Shown here: positions 9,261-17,284 of the stretch, one piece after another
Layout: the number at the start of each line of letters is the position of its first letter
How positions within the stretch are numbered: the first letter of the stretch is position 1
NCBI GenBank assembly: GCA_031291715.1
Contig: JARLIN010000362.1
Span: 1-47,240, forward strand
Length of the DNA: 47,240 nt
Direction: 5' to 3'
Source: Rhodopila sp.
GTDB taxonomy: Bacteria; Pseudomonadota; Alphaproteobacteria; Acetobacterales; Acetobacteraceae
Notes under the pieces: model-generated
The model's database searches: none
What the model saw: the letters and a program-made list of their open reading frames with translations, nothing else
Told to the model about the DNA's origin: nothing
Position numbers and translations under genes: made by a program

Positions 9261-9397
9261 ATAGAACCCATCGAATTAGTCGAAATGCCTTCTGGAGTCG
9301 GCTGTCGAATCCCGATATCGAGGCGTTGGCCTGCAAGGACCGCGGTCTATCTCTCGCCTCCCGCGGGAGGACGCTCGCCGGGTCTCGGGGGAAGCGA
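9261..9397. other. 137-bp gap with a 14-bp perfect palindrome
   Basis: The gap between the glycine-rich tail protein and the adaptor gene contains a perfect GC-rich palindrome, CCTCCCGCGGGAGG, at 9357-9370. No T-run follows on either strand, so a Rho-independent terminator is not supported. No small ORF with a ribosome site was seen. Confidence 0.35.
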
Positions 9398-10651
9398 CTA
9401 CCACCTCACGACGACCAATCCACCGCCGCCCGCAGCCCCATCGAACGCGGTGTTGCCCGTTGCACCAGTCCCCGCGCCGGCCGCCCCGCCACCTGGGAAA
9501 CTGCCAATATTTCCGGTCGTTCCGCTGTTCTGGGTGCCCCCAATTGCGGAGGCTCCGCCCAAACCGCCCTGGTTCAATATCCCAGCCTGTCCCGCCGACC
9601 CCGCGAAGTTCACATCGCCGCCGACCCCGATCCCGGGAGGCGTGGCGCCGTTTCCGGGTGCCGAAGTCGTCGCCAGGTAATTGAGGCTTCCCCCAGTTGC
9701 GCTGACAAATTGGCCAAAACTTGAGATCCCGCCGGGGCCCGCGGCTGCGCCGCCGGTTGTTCCCGATGCTCCACCGGAACCAATTGTCACCGGCACCGAT
9801 TGTCCAGGGACCAGGCCCGTAACTAGCTTTCTTGCGTACCCGCCCCCTGAGCCGCCGCCGCTTGGCAATCCAGGAACAGAGGCATAGCTCCCCGACCCAC
9901 CGCCCCAGACCTCGACCTCAACCTGCGTCACGCCGGCTGGGACCATAAAGTTGCTGCTGCTGACAAAGCTTTGCACACCTGAGCCAAAGCCGGGCCGTAG
10001 CGCGGGCAATTTCCAAGTTAAAAATGGTGCGGTTGGAATGATACTGATATTCGCCGCCGTTACCGCCGTCTGCCCATATGATACGGTGATCTGGTACAGG
10101 CCTGTCCATCCACTGTCCGCCGCGGGAGTGGCCTGGCTACCTGTATTGCCTGGAAGTCCCGCCTTGAGCTGCAATTGGACACGCTGGGTGCGCACTGTGT
10201 TTTGAGCTGACCCAGAGTTCGATGGTCCGCTGAATGACTGAGCGGGATTGCTGGCGTTGTAATATGGAAGGACGACCGGAGCGCCATCGGCCTCCACGAA
10301 CGACGCCTGAACGATGTAATTTATCGATTGTCCAACACTGGACGGTGCGGTCAGGCCGAAGGTCGTGGTTCCGGTGTTAATGCCCATCTTGACGACTAAA
10401 TCGTTGCTGTCCGCTGGGATTGATCCGTAGGCCAGGACGTCAATTGGACCGATCTGGGTGATGCTCCCAGGGCCAATCACGACATTCATCGACGCGGGGT
10501 TCGTTGGCTGACAGGCAAGCCCGTCTGCAACCGTGCTTCCGCCAAGTACGGCCTGGGCAAGAAAGCCAAGGCCAATCATGGCGTTCTTATTGACCGACAG
10601 AAGATCTGTATCGAGCGGTATGCTACTTGGGTAAACGATATTGCGATCCAT
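9398..10651 (-). CDS. Glycine-rich tail/collar fibre protein
   Basis: 417 residues. The first half (about 1-230) is a beta-rich domain beginning MDRNIVYPSSIPLDTDLLSV and including the segment VVIGPGSITQIGPIDVLAYG, of a type seen in tail proteins located after gpI. The second half (about 245-417) is a glycine-rich domain with GGGSGGGYARKLVTGLVPGQ, VPVTIGSGGASG and a terminal GAAGGGGLVVVRW. This is the pattern of the glycine-rich tail-fibre tip domain that forms a polyglycine-helix sandwich in known adhesins. Role inferred: receptor-binding or accessory fibre. ATG at 10651. Confidence 0.75.
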   Translation of the reverse strand: MDRNIVYPSSIPLDTDLLSVNKNAMIGLGFLAQAVLGGSTVADGLACQPTNPASMNVVIGPGSITQIGPIDVLAYGSIPADSNDLVVKMGINTGTTTFGLTAPSSVGQSINYIVQASFVEADGAPVVLPYYNASNPAQSFSGPSNSGSAQNTVRTQRVQLQLKAGLPGNTGSQATPAADSGWTGLYQITVSYGQTAVTAANISIIPTAPFLTWKLPALRPGFGSGVQSFVSSSNFMVPAGVTQVEVEVWGGGSGSYASVPGLPSGGGSGGGYARKLVTGLVPGQSVPVTIGSGGASGTTGGAAAGPGGISSFGQFVSATGGSLNYLATTSAPGNGATPPGIGVGGDVNFAGSAGQAGILNQGGLGGASAIGGTQNSGTTGNIGSFPGGGAAGAGTGATGNTAFDGAAGGGGLVVVRW

Positions 10652-10682
10652 ACGGATTCGTCACCATTCAGTTGAAGTGTGA

Positions 10683-11366
10683 TTAAATGATCCGCAGCCA
10701 GGCAACGGTATTGACGGGCAAAAGGCCACGGAGTGTCGCTTGGATGTCCTCATCCGTTACATTGCCCGGCAGCAAAGAAAGATCAACGTAGCTGATAGCC
10801 CCTTCGCCATATGCTCCGCTGCCGGTCCCGTAACCCGCCAGCATGGCGACGCCGGGTGTCGGCGGGCGTGTCGCTGTGACAAAAAACTGAAATGGCAAAT
10901 CGAGACTCCCCCATCCGCCCGAGGCGCTATAGGCCAGCCTTGAGTCTGTCACCTCGTCAGTCCCTGACAATGTCCCATAGGAGCCGGTATCGGCACTATT
11001 GGCTGGTTCGAAGATGGAGGGCTGAACGCCAGTGATGCTTTGCAGGCCGAGTGTGACAGCTGAACGGGTTGCTCCTTCGCGGAGAAGGTTCGCCTGGATG
11101 CGGCTTCTAAAGGCGGAATCCCCTTCGCCAATCTTTCGAACGAGTTTCGGTCCGAAATAGTCGGCTGCTATCAAGTCCAGCCACTTGTCGGTCGCTGTCG
11201 TGATGCGTGTCTGCATCACCACGTAGCCGATAAGGCCATACAGCCAAACCCACGGAGTGGCGATACTTGTAAGAATGGCCTCTAGATTGGGGCTTTGGTC
11301 GGAAAACCAACGCTTCGGAAGGACCGATCGGAGGCGAAAGACGATATTGGCGAGGTCACCCGTCAT
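10683..11366 (-). CDS. Baseplate/tail protein I-like (gp48-like)
   Basis: 227 residues. It follows the gpJ-like gene with an 11-base overlap, the standard J-I order of P2- and Mu-type tails. The N-terminal half contains WLYGLIGYVVMQTRITTATDKW and DYFGPKLVRKIGEGDSAFRS, with FRSRIQANLLREGATR typical of proteins in this slot that wedge around the baseplate. The C-terminus (DEDIQATLRGLLPVNTVAWL) has a domain fold suited to lining a wedge. It lacks the classic P2 gpI motifs, so the name is positional. Translation is likely coupled to gpJ. Confidence 0.7.
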   Translation of the reverse strand: MTGDLANIVFRLRSVLPKRWFSDQSPNLEAILTSIATPWVWLYGLIGYVVMQTRITTATDKWLDLIAADYFGPKLVRKIGEGDSAFRSRIQANLLREGATRSAVTLGLQSITGVQPSIFEPANSADTGSYGTLSGTDEVTDSRLAYSASGGWGSLDLPFQFFVTATRPPTPGVAMLAGYGTGSGAYGEGAISYVDLSLLPGNVTDEDIQATLRGLLPVNTVAWLRII

Positions 11367-12492
11367 TGGGCGTTACCACCACTTGCCCAGCCTTGATCAC
11401 GGTTCGTGGGGGAGGCACGATATCCGAAGGAAGGCCATTCAACAGGATTCCGGTTATATTTTCGATGCCATGATCCGCTTGATAAGCAGCCTGAGCTACG
11501 CGCGTGATGGAGGCATTTCGGCCGATAGGCAATCCGTCAAGATATACCGCAACCCGTTCCTGGATCCTGGAGGCGGATTGAGCCGCGAGACCCGAGGCGG
11601 TCAACACCACTGTCAGCGAGACGCCAACCGTCAACACCTGTGGAGGTGAAACGGTGAACATCGTTCCGATCGGGCGCACTGCATCGACGGCACTCGCTAC
11701 GGACGCCAAAAGATCGGAGGATGGATAACCAGTGCCATCATCGACAATTACAAGAAAGGATCCGATCCGTGGCGTGCCGTCGGCTGCGGTATTCTCCTGT
11801 ATCGCGACGTCCAGACCCTGGCGAACATTTGCGATTGCATTCCGTACCGCTGCCAAGGTGGCTCGCGATCGGCTTGCCAGAAAATTTTGAAATCTGTTTC
11901 TAAATGCCTGATCGCCTTCGGCGTCGGCACCGTTAGAAAATGGATTCGCATTATTGACCAGATCGACGCCAGGCAAGGATGCCGCGATCACATTGACCAT
12001 GCCAGACAGCACATTCCCCACCGACCCGCCTGTTATGCAAGTCACTGGCAAATCGGCTGAAACCACGCCACTTGGCAGCACATAGGCCGAAGCTGCAGGT
12101 TGCCAAATCGACAGTGTCGGGTCTTCGGTTACAGAGAAGCTCAGAGATCCATCGGTGGTCTTGACGATCGTTCCCACCGGCAGGGTTGCTGGCAGGCTAG
12201 CCGCGAAGCGAGAAAATGTAACGATACCGGAGGATGGTGCCGCCGGAAGACGTGTCAGCCCGAAGTCCATCATCCATGAATCAAGATCCGGTCCCCTGGA
12301 GGTCGACGCTCGTGTTGCTTGCAAAACCTGCAAAACGAGCCACTGCAGCCAGAGCACGACAGATGCATTGGCTTCGAATATGGCACGGACGACCGAGCCT
12401 ACCGATACATCCACCAAATTCGTGGCGGAACTCTGCAGCGCCGCCCCCATGTCCTCGACAAGCTGGGAGAACGATTTTAGTGTTAGGTTCAT
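11356..12492 (-). CDS. Baseplate wedge protein J
   Basis: 378 residues. It matches the baseplate J family (P2 gpJ / Mu gp47 / T4 gp6): an N-terminal helix, then VDVSVGSVVRAIFEANASVV, the beta-sandwich stretch VTFSRFAASLPATLPVGTIV, the diagnostic GSVGNVLSGMVN, then GADAEGDQAFRNRFQNFLAS and a C-terminal domain with VVIVDDGTGYPSSDLL-like strands. These proteins form the wedge ring that couples the baseplate to the sheath. ATG at 12492, 6 bases after the stop of the W-like gene. Length is usual for the family. Confidence 0.92.
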   Translation of the reverse strand: MNLTLKSFSQLVEDMGAALQSSATNLVDVSVGSVVRAIFEANASVVLWLQWLVLQVLQATRASTSRGPDLDSWMMDFGLTRLPAAPSSGIVTFSRFAASLPATLPVGTIVKTTDGSLSFSVTEDPTLSIWQPAASAYVLPSGVVSADLPVTCITGGSVGNVLSGMVNVIAASLPGVDLVNNANPFSNGADAEGDQAFRNRFQNFLASRSRATLAAVRNAIANVRQGLDVAIQENTAADGTPRIGSFLVIVDDGTGYPSSDLLASVASAVDAVRPIGTMFTVSPPQVLTVGVSLTVVLTASGLAAQSASRIQERVAVYLDGLPIGRNASITRVAQAAYQADHGIENITGILLNGLPSDIVPPPRTVIKAGQVVVTPNDG

Positions 12493-12498
12493 ATATGA

Positions 12499-12870
12499 TC
12501 AGCTCGAAGTTACGTTAAGCTGTACCGGCAGATCGGATGACGGATCTGCATAGGTGATGTTGGCGACAACATATCCATCGGCCGCATCCACGACTCGTGC
12601 GGCGATTTGTGGCGCCGGTGCCGCGGGAACGGCGGGCTCTAATCCCAGTTGTGTCCGGATGACCGCTTCTATGTCCGCCGGGGTCGTGGGTGTCCCAACA
12701 AACTGCGCCAATCCGCCTCCGTAATCGAGACTCCAGAGATAGTCCCCGGAGTTTGTAAGCAGGCGCCTGCAAACACGTTGGCTGATCACATCGGAGCCGG
12801 ACACGAGGGCGAGATCGCCATAGCTGCCGACAACCAGGTCACCGCCCCATTCGTGGAAGATATCGTACAT
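12499..12870 (-). CDS. Baseplate protein W, gp25-like
   Basis: 123 residues from the ATG at 12870 (MYDIFHEWGGDLVVG). The frame is open further upstream, but that part runs antisense-like through the spike gene and is not coding. The sequence shows gp25-like features: QRVCRRLLTNSGDYLWSLDY with the conserved region for sheath contact, then GGGLAQFVGTP and a C-terminal beta domain DLPVQLNVTSS. gp25/W proteins initiate sheath polymerisation in contractile tails. Only 2 bases separate it from the spike gene stop, consistent with coupled translation. Confidence 0.85.
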   Translation of the reverse strand: MYDIFHEWGGDLVVGSYGDLALVSGSDVISQRVCRRLLTNSGDYLWSLDYGGGLAQFVGTPTTPADIEAVIRTQLGLEPAVPAAPAPQIAARVVDAADGYVVANITYADPSSDLPVQLNVTSS

Positions 12871-12872
12871 TA

Positions 12873-13394
12873 TCACTGGTCCAGTGGAGAGGGCATGCCA
12901 GTCGTCGCGTTCGGGGGCACCGCGTGGATGTGCGAGTTGTAGTGAGTCCGGAGGCCCGAAAGAGGTCCACCGCGGTCGTACACTTCGCCATCGACATGCA
13001 GGTCTCCGTTCACACGAATGGTTCCATCGTTGCAGAGTTTTAGAGAGCTGCCCGTTTCGTGCACGAGCCAAAACTCGCCGCCCGGCACCACCGGTGGCCT
13101 TTGTTTGTTTGAGAAACTGCGCCCAATAATGATCCCCTGCTCGACATCACCCTCCTGAGGCACCAGAAGCACCTGATCGCCTGGGTTGGGCGGGCAGACC
13201 ATTCCCCAGCCGTCTCCAACCCACTGCGATAATACTGGAAGCCAACCCGATAATACGCCATCTGGTTGAATGAGGACGCGGGCGGTGGCGGTTTGAAAAT
13301 TGACCGAAGTTACCGTGCCAAATTTTATCTGCCCCGTCGATTGGTCCAAGCTTGACGCATGGGCCTTTATGGCGTTTGCCAACCTATCAATCAT
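12873..13394 (-). CDS. Baseplate spike protein V
   Basis: 173 residues. This is the gpV family (P2 gpV / Mu gp45): an N-terminal OB-fold (FGTVTSVNFQTATARVLIQP, PNPGDQVLLVPQEGDVEQGI) and a C-terminal beta-helical needle (GDLHVDGEVYDRGG). Near the end is SHIH, the HxH motif that binds an iron ion at the tip of membrane-piercing spikes. Length is slightly below P2 gpV (211). The presence of the HxH tip argues that the spike is intact. ATG at 13394. Confidence 0.9.
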   Translation of the reverse strand: MIDRLANAIKAHASSLDQSTGQIKFGTVTSVNFQTATARVLIQPDGVLSGWLPVLSQWVGDGWGMVCPPNPGDQVLLVPQEGDVEQGIIIGRSFSNKQRPPVVPGGEFWLVHETGSSLKLCNDGTIRVNGDLHVDGEVYDRGGPLSGLRTHYNSHIHAVPPNATTGMPSPLDQ

Positions 13395-13409
13395 ATTTCC
13401 CCAGGGTCA

Positions 13410-14447
13410 TCAGACATGGATTGCTCGTATATTCTGGGTCGAACCGGAAATCGAATTGTAATGGCGCTCTATTGCGTCTATCCGATACATGCCGTCGAAG
13501 GACGAGCCGGTGTCGTCCAACAAGATAGACATTCGCGGCGAGAGCGAGAGGTCCCATGGCATTTCGAGATGCAGTACCGTCGATAAGCGGACGAGTTCTG
13601 ATGCGTAACGTTCTGCCGTAAGTGTTGTCTGTTGTAATGTGAAATTCGAAGCTGAAAAGAGGAAGGGTTGACTGCCCGAGGTTTGGGGGGGCGGGACTGC
13701 CTCTGTGGTGTTCGTGTTGTTGTTGCTCTCGTAGGAGGTCATGTTCTGAGAGTTCCATGACTGAACCCGAGCTTTGACATCGGAATTGATTGCCAGGGCG
13801 CGTTCGATCCGCATGGCCTGGACGTTCTGAGGTGCGATCCGCACCGGCACGGCAAGCGCGTCTGTCGAGGGCTGGAAGAACAGAGTGGTGCCCTCGACAA
13901 AGACATCAAAGCTGTTTTCACGTGCGAGCTGTACAACCAGGTCCCAATCGGACCGGAGGCGAGAAAACTGACCGAGAGACAGCCGTGTGTAGCCGTCACC
14001 GTAGTACCGGCCAACATTGCCTGACGTTGGCGTTACGACCGCGCTAAGGCCGTGGTGCTGCGCTATGGCGGATACGACTTCGGACGCGGACTGATTTACG
14101 ACGTCCTCCTGTCGATACGCGTCGATCAGCGAAGATGATAGGTCCCGCCCCTCGATCGAAACCGTTCGGTGTATCGGATCAACGATCACCGTATCGACCA
14201 TTCCGGTAATCATACTTTGTGAGGTTGGTTCGTATGTGGCCAAGACGCTAACCTCGACATATGCCGAGGAGACCGAGGCCCAGAATGGGATATCGCTCAG
14301 CGGTGCCGGTCCCATGGCAAAAGTGAGGGCATAGGAGTCGGACGAGAAGCAATTGGATAATGTCACGGTTGCATGGAGCAATCCCTGGATTTGGATGCCA
14401 TTGATGGCAATCGAAATCTCCATCCCGCCCATCGCCGCGCCCACCAT
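13410..14447 (-). CDS. Baseplate hub / late control gene D-like protein
   Basis: 345 residues. It has the features of P2 gpD / Mu gp44 hub proteins: an N-terminal beta-barrel with ISIAINGIQIQGLLHATVTL, then ITGMVDTVIVDPIHRTVSIE, SLIDAYRQEDVVNQSASEVV and an ARENSFDVFVEGTTLFF strand. The hub trimer caps the tube and holds the spike, which is the next gene. The start is ambiguous: ATG at 14447 or the Met at residue 9 (MEISIAING). It begins directly after the stop of the LysM-like gene. Confidence 0.8.
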   Translation of the reverse strand: MVGAAMGGMEISIAINGIQIQGLLHATVTLSNCFSSDSYALTFAMGPAPLSDIPFWASVSSAYVEVSVLATYEPTSQSMITGMVDTVIVDPIHRTVSIEGRDLSSSLIDAYRQEDVVNQSASEVVSAIAQHHGLSAVVTPTSGNVGRYYGDGYTRLSLGQFSRLRSDWDLVVQLARENSFDVFVEGTTLFFQPSTDALAVPVRIAPQNVQAMRIERALAINSDVKARVQSWNSQNMTSYESNNNTNTTEAVPPPQTSGSQPFLFSASNFTLQQTTLTAERYASELVRLSTVLHLEMPWDLSLSPRMSILLDDTGSSFDGMYRIDAIERHYNSISGSTQNIRAIHV

Positions 14448-14633
14448 CTACTGAGGTCCGATACCATCCGAAAAGACCGAGGCGAACGGCGGAATAGCGA
14501 TCTGGTTCTGGCCGGCCAGAAAAGGATCCGTTAAATTATTAGCTCTAGCAATGTTTATCCATTGCAAGGCGCTTCCGAGTCTTGTCGCGGCGACTTCAAA
14601 CAGATTTCCGCCGATTATGGTAGTTGTCTGCAA
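14448..14633 (-). CDS. Small LysM-like tail protein (tail protein X position)
   Basis: 61 residues starting at a TTG (14633) one base after the stop of the previous gene. The start is supported by AGGGG six bases upstream. The sequence GGNLFEVAATRLGSALQWIN followed by ARANNLTDPFLAGQNQIAIP is a LysM-type fold: entry motif, two helices, then a final strand. Its place between the N-like protein and the D-like hub is that of tail protein X (P2 gpX), which binds the hub during baseplate assembly. Confidence 0.7.
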   Translation of the reverse strand: MQTTTIIGGNLFEVAATRLGSALQWINIARANNLTDPFLAGQNQIAIPPFASVFSDGIGPQ

Positions 14634-14634
14634 C

Positions 14635-15369
14635 TCAGTCCCCTGTAGAGCTTAGATTGATGCCGATCCGGCCTACATAGGCGGCGGCGCTGACTGCCGC
14701 GGCCAATGATCCGGCGCAGACCACTTTGGCGGCAAACGACTGGCTGTAGTTAGAGGCGCTGGCATCTGAATCCATCGGGGCAATTAGGGCCACAGACTGT
14801 TCTGATATCTGCCCATTGATTTCGGCCAGGGTGGCGCCTACCACGGCGACCGACTGCATCTGATCCGAAGTACCCGCTGTAAAAGCGTTATTGCTACGGA
14901 GCGAGGTCTGTAGCGAGGTGAGATCGACTGACGATCCCGACGCGGCAGACATCGCGTTACTTAGGTCAGCAGATACCAACGCTGCGATGGCAGAGCTTTG
15001 TGGCGCAGTGATGCCTGCCTGATTAACGACAATGCAGCTAACCCGATATGGTATCCACCACGGGCTGCGGTATTCTGCCAGGAAGCTCTTCACGACAACC
15101 CGGTGTCTGAAAGACACCCATGTCAGCCAAACGGTTTCTCCCGAGAGGCGAAGATTGTTGATGGCTCGCGCGCGTGCCTCGGCGTTCGGTCCTGAAAACG
15201 TCCCTTGGAAGCTGATTTCGCCGTCATCCGGACCGAGGCGCTCCACGACTCGTCTGCCGTTGGAAAGCTTGTGAACCGCCAGTCGATGACGGCCCCCAAA
15301 GCGGACCGAGGGCGGTATCTCGAAATCCTGGAGATTGATTGTACCGATCTGAATAGGAGAATCCCGCAC
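14635..15369 (-). CDS. Baseplate-associated tail protein (N/gp43-like position)
   Basis: 244 residues from a GTG at 15369. The N-terminal 120 residues are a beta-rich domain (LQDFEIPPSVRFGGRHRLAV, DDGEISFQGTFSGPNAEARA, WLTWVSFRHRVVVKSFLAEY) like that of proteins located between tape measure and hub, similar in layout to the N-terminal domain of DNA-circularisation/gpN proteins. The C-terminal half is rich in Ala and Ser and predicted helical. In Mu order this position is gp43. Function beyond a hub or adaptor role is not visible. Confidence 0.55.
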   Translation of the reverse strand: MRDSPIQIGTINLQDFEIPPSVRFGGRHRLAVHKLSNGRRVVERLGPDDGEISFQGTFSGPNAEARARAINNLRLSGETVWLTWVSFRHRVVVKSFLAEYRSPWWIPYRVSCIVVNQAGITAPQSSAIAALVSADLSNAMSAASGSSVDLTSLQTSLRSNNAFTAGTSDQMQSVAVVGATLAEINGQISEQSVALIAPMDSDASASNYSQSFAAKVVCAGSLAAAVSAAAYVGRIGINLSSTGD

Positions 15370-15412
15370 GGCTCAGGTCGCTTCCATGAATGGGTAGCAG
15401 GCTTCGGATAGC

Positions 15413-16291
15413 TTAGAAGGGGGAGACCCGGCCTCGGGGCAAAGTCGCTCTGGGATCGACCCCGGTCATACCGGTCGCCGGCTTTCCCAAAGCACGCTCC
15501 AAATGCTGGATGGCCCACCTTCCCAGCGCCGAACCGTCGATATGCAATGTCGAAATGCGTTGCCTATCTCGCTGCGAGCGATCATCGCCGTCGTAAGTAT
15601 CCCGCTCAAGCGAGGCCAACTGATAGAGGTCGGCCAAGCCCTCTCCGGCGGTAGCCCGTTCGCCATGTGGGGGTGATCCCATCCAATAAGCTGTGGCAGC
15701 AGTATCTTGGGCAGCAGGGCCCGGCGGGAGAGAAAATTCGGATTCAGTGACGCTTTGTCTGACCAGTACTGGACGATTTGTTACGACTGGCGGCGGTGCT
15801 CTCAAGCCCGCCTGGAAAACCTGGGCATCTCGGACTGTTCGCAGGTGTCGCTGGACCGCGACGGACATCTGATATGGTTTTCCTGCTGGCATCGCAGACA
15901 TTTGAAAAACGCGGTCGCGCCCTCTTGTACCTGCTGGAGCCGGCTCCACTTTCCACTGCGGGGCCCGACGACCTGGCTGGGAGGCCCGCAGTGATCCAGG
16001 CTGGAGAAACTTGATGGCGGCCGGGACGATAGAAGGGTGCATCATACCGTTCCGTGCCGGATAAGGCAGCGATGGAAGACGACTTGCATGCAGGGTCGTC
16101 CCCCACGCCTGGGGCAAGACGGGGGCTCTGCCGAGGCCACCATCGAGATAATCGGCAACAGGTCTGCGTGCGCGCAACGGGATGGCTGGCGGCGCCGTAA
16201 AATGTCTTGGAAATTGCAGGATCCGTTGAAGGGCGAGGAACCAGGGGATCCGTCTGGAATTCACCATGGCGTGGCTACCGTCCAACAACAT
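15413..16291 (-). CDS. Short protein in the tape-measure position
   Basis: 292 residues, ATG at 16291 with GAGG five bases upstream, 30 bases after the stop of the frameshifted chaperone. In contractile phages the tape measure is encoded here and is normally 600-1000 or more residues of helical sequence with hydrophobic segments. This protein is instead rich in Pro, Arg and Ala (TAPPAIPLRARRPVADYLDG, GRRAPQWKVEPAPAGTRGRD) with only a short helical part near the C-terminus (DGSALGRWAIQHLERALGKP). It may be a very short or degenerate tape measure, or a minor tail protein left after loss of the true one. Confidence 0.5.
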   Translation of the reverse strand: MLLDGSHAMVNSRRIPWFLALQRILQFPRHFTAPPAIPLRARRPVADYLDGGLGRAPVLPQAWGTTLHASRLPSLPYPARNGMMHPSIVPAAIKFLQPGSLRASQPGRRAPQWKVEPAPAGTRGRDRVFQMSAMPAGKPYQMSVAVQRHLRTVRDAQVFQAGLRAPPPVVTNRPVLVRQSVTESEFSLPPGPAAQDTAATAYWMGSPPHGERATAGEGLADLYQLASLERDTYDGDDRSQRDRQRISTLHIDGSALGRWAIQHLERALGKPATGMTGVDPRATLPRGRVSPF

Positions 16292-16321
16292 GCCATCCTC
16301 GGGGCAGGGACGTCCTGAACA

Positions 16322-16845
16322 CTATCGCGCACTGCCAGAAGGTCTTGCCCAGTCGAACACAGACCAGTCAAAGAGGTGCCCTTCCAAGGTGCCAAGGGCG
16401 ATGACATAGGCCGACCTCTCGATGGTCGACAGCGAAAATGCAACGTCGAATGGCACCCCGTTCCGAACAAGATAGAGGCAATCGATCAGGACGGGGTGCC
16501 GGGCGAGTTTCCCAGATGTGGCTTGGGATCGGGGGTGTCGTGCTCGTCCTTGAACGTATCAGCGATTGCCGCCAACCCTTCGTCCCCAAGCCGATCAATC
16601 AAGCTCTCGATTTGGGGCTCGGTCGCGGGTGAGGGGACGGGAACGCCATCTATCTCTAACACAGAGAATGCCAGGCCGGCCATGGATAGCCAGGGTTCGT
16701 TTTGGGCCAGGACCGGACCGGCGGCTTTGAAGAGCCTGAGTGTGTCAAGCGCCGTCAGCCGCCGCAGTGAGAGTCGCCGCCCCTTCGCGTCAATTGCGGT
16801 ATAGGATTTTGCGGCTTCCTGTACGATAGATTGCGAGGGCGTCAT
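16322..16845 (-). CDS. Tail assembly chaperone GT fusion made by -1 frameshift
   Basis: The first 113 codons are shared with the chaperone gene. At the slippery site 16507-16513 a -1 shift would move translation into a frame that is open for 61 further codons and ends with TAG at 16324-16322, giving about 174 residues. The extension has no start codon or ribosome site of its own but reads as good protein: LYLVRNGVPFDVAFSLSTIE and IALGTLEGHLFDWSVFDW. These resemble the T part of other phage tail chaperones, with the usual helix and a final Trp-rich stretch. In lambda the G and GT products bind tube protein and tape measure respectively. The frame arithmetic and the downstream stem support real frameshifting. 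Confidence 0.8.
16452..16513 (-). promoter_or_regulatory. Programmed -1 ribosomal frameshift signal
   Basis: Read on the minus strand, the heptamer G GGA AAC (16513-16507) sits in the zero frame as X XXY YYZ. It is followed by a 6-base spacer and a stem whose arms are GGCACCCCGT (16500-16491) and ACGGGGTGCC (16461-16452), ten perfect pairs around a 29-base loop. Two more C-G pairs form past a single A bulge. The zero-frame stop TGA (16488-16486) lies inside the loop. The layout matches that of known -1 frameshift signals; lambda uses GGGAAAG at the equivalent place. Confidence 0.85.
16486..16845 (-). CDS. Tail assembly chaperone (G-like, zero-frame product)
   Basis: 119 residues. The ATG at 16845 shares one base with the stop of the tube gene. 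The sequence starts with a small region including IDAKGRRLSLRRLTALDTLR, then helices around AGPVLAQNEPWLSMAGLAFS and ATEPQIESLIDRLGDEGLAA, the all-helical profile of Mu gp41-type tail chaperones. Such proteins coat the tape measure before tube polymerisation. The last 6 residues (SPGTPS) follow the slippery codons and differ from the frameshifted product. Position between tube and tape-measure genes is diagnostic. Confidence 0.8.
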   Translation of the reverse strand: MTPSQSIVQEAAKSYTAIDAKGRRLSLRRLTALDTLRLFKAAGPVLAQNEPWLSMAGLAFSVLEIDGVPVPSPATEPQIESLIDRLGDEGLAAIADTFKDEHDTPDPKPHLGNSPGTPS

Positions 16846-17273
16846 CAGATGCGCCGCTTTCTCGTTGCGAAGAATTCCAGCTTCTGCTTCACACTGGAGT
16901 CGCCCTTCCAGGTGCCAGCACTGGCGAGCTTGAACACCACCCCGTCAAACTGATACGTCGAAACCGAACTATCGGTCTCGGTGATATATTGGTACATCGT
17001 GCCGGGCTGGGTGCCGGCGCCGTTATAAAAATCCTGCTCAATCGACGAGATAAAGTCATCGAGCCCGGACGTGCCTCGTTCTACTTCGAAACTTCCTTCC
17101 CAGCCTTTTGGAAGTTCCGCGCCAAGCTGCGTTCCATCAAGCCGGCTGATACGTACCGGACTTGTAAGCTGCCGGCTCTCGAAGCCTGTAACATGGCTGA
17201 TGTCGACGCGCCCGTTTGGACCCATCACGACAAGCTGGGTGTCCCGGCCGATTGAGAATGTTGTTAGTCCCAC
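16845..17273 (-). CDS. Tail tube protein
   Basis: 142 residues from a GTG at 17273 with AGGAG eight bases upstream; an ATG in that spacer is out of frame. The pattern SHVTGFESRQLTSPVRISRL, GWEGSFEVERGTSGLDDFIS, and the final strand VKQKLEFFATRKRRI agree with the tube (M/FII-like) proteins of contractile phages, which stack as hexamers inside the sheath. It directly follows the sheath gene, as in P2 and Mu. Confidence 0.85.
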   Translation of the reverse strand: MGLTTFSIGRDTQLVVMGPNGRVDISHVTGFESRQLTSPVRISRLDGTQLGAELPKGWEGSFEVERGTSGLDDFISSIEQDFYNGAGTQPGTMYQYITETDSSVSTYQFDGVVFKLASAGTWKGDSSVKQKLEFFATRKRRI

Positions 17274-17284
17274 TGCGTCATCTC

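Noticed and set aside
9357-9370. The 14-bp palindrome as a terminator
   Set aside because: No T-run on either strand, and phage genes continue on both sides.
16322-16506. The chaperone extension as a separate small gene
   Set aside because: It has no start codon or ribosome site in its frame, while a phased slippery heptamer and stem lead into it.
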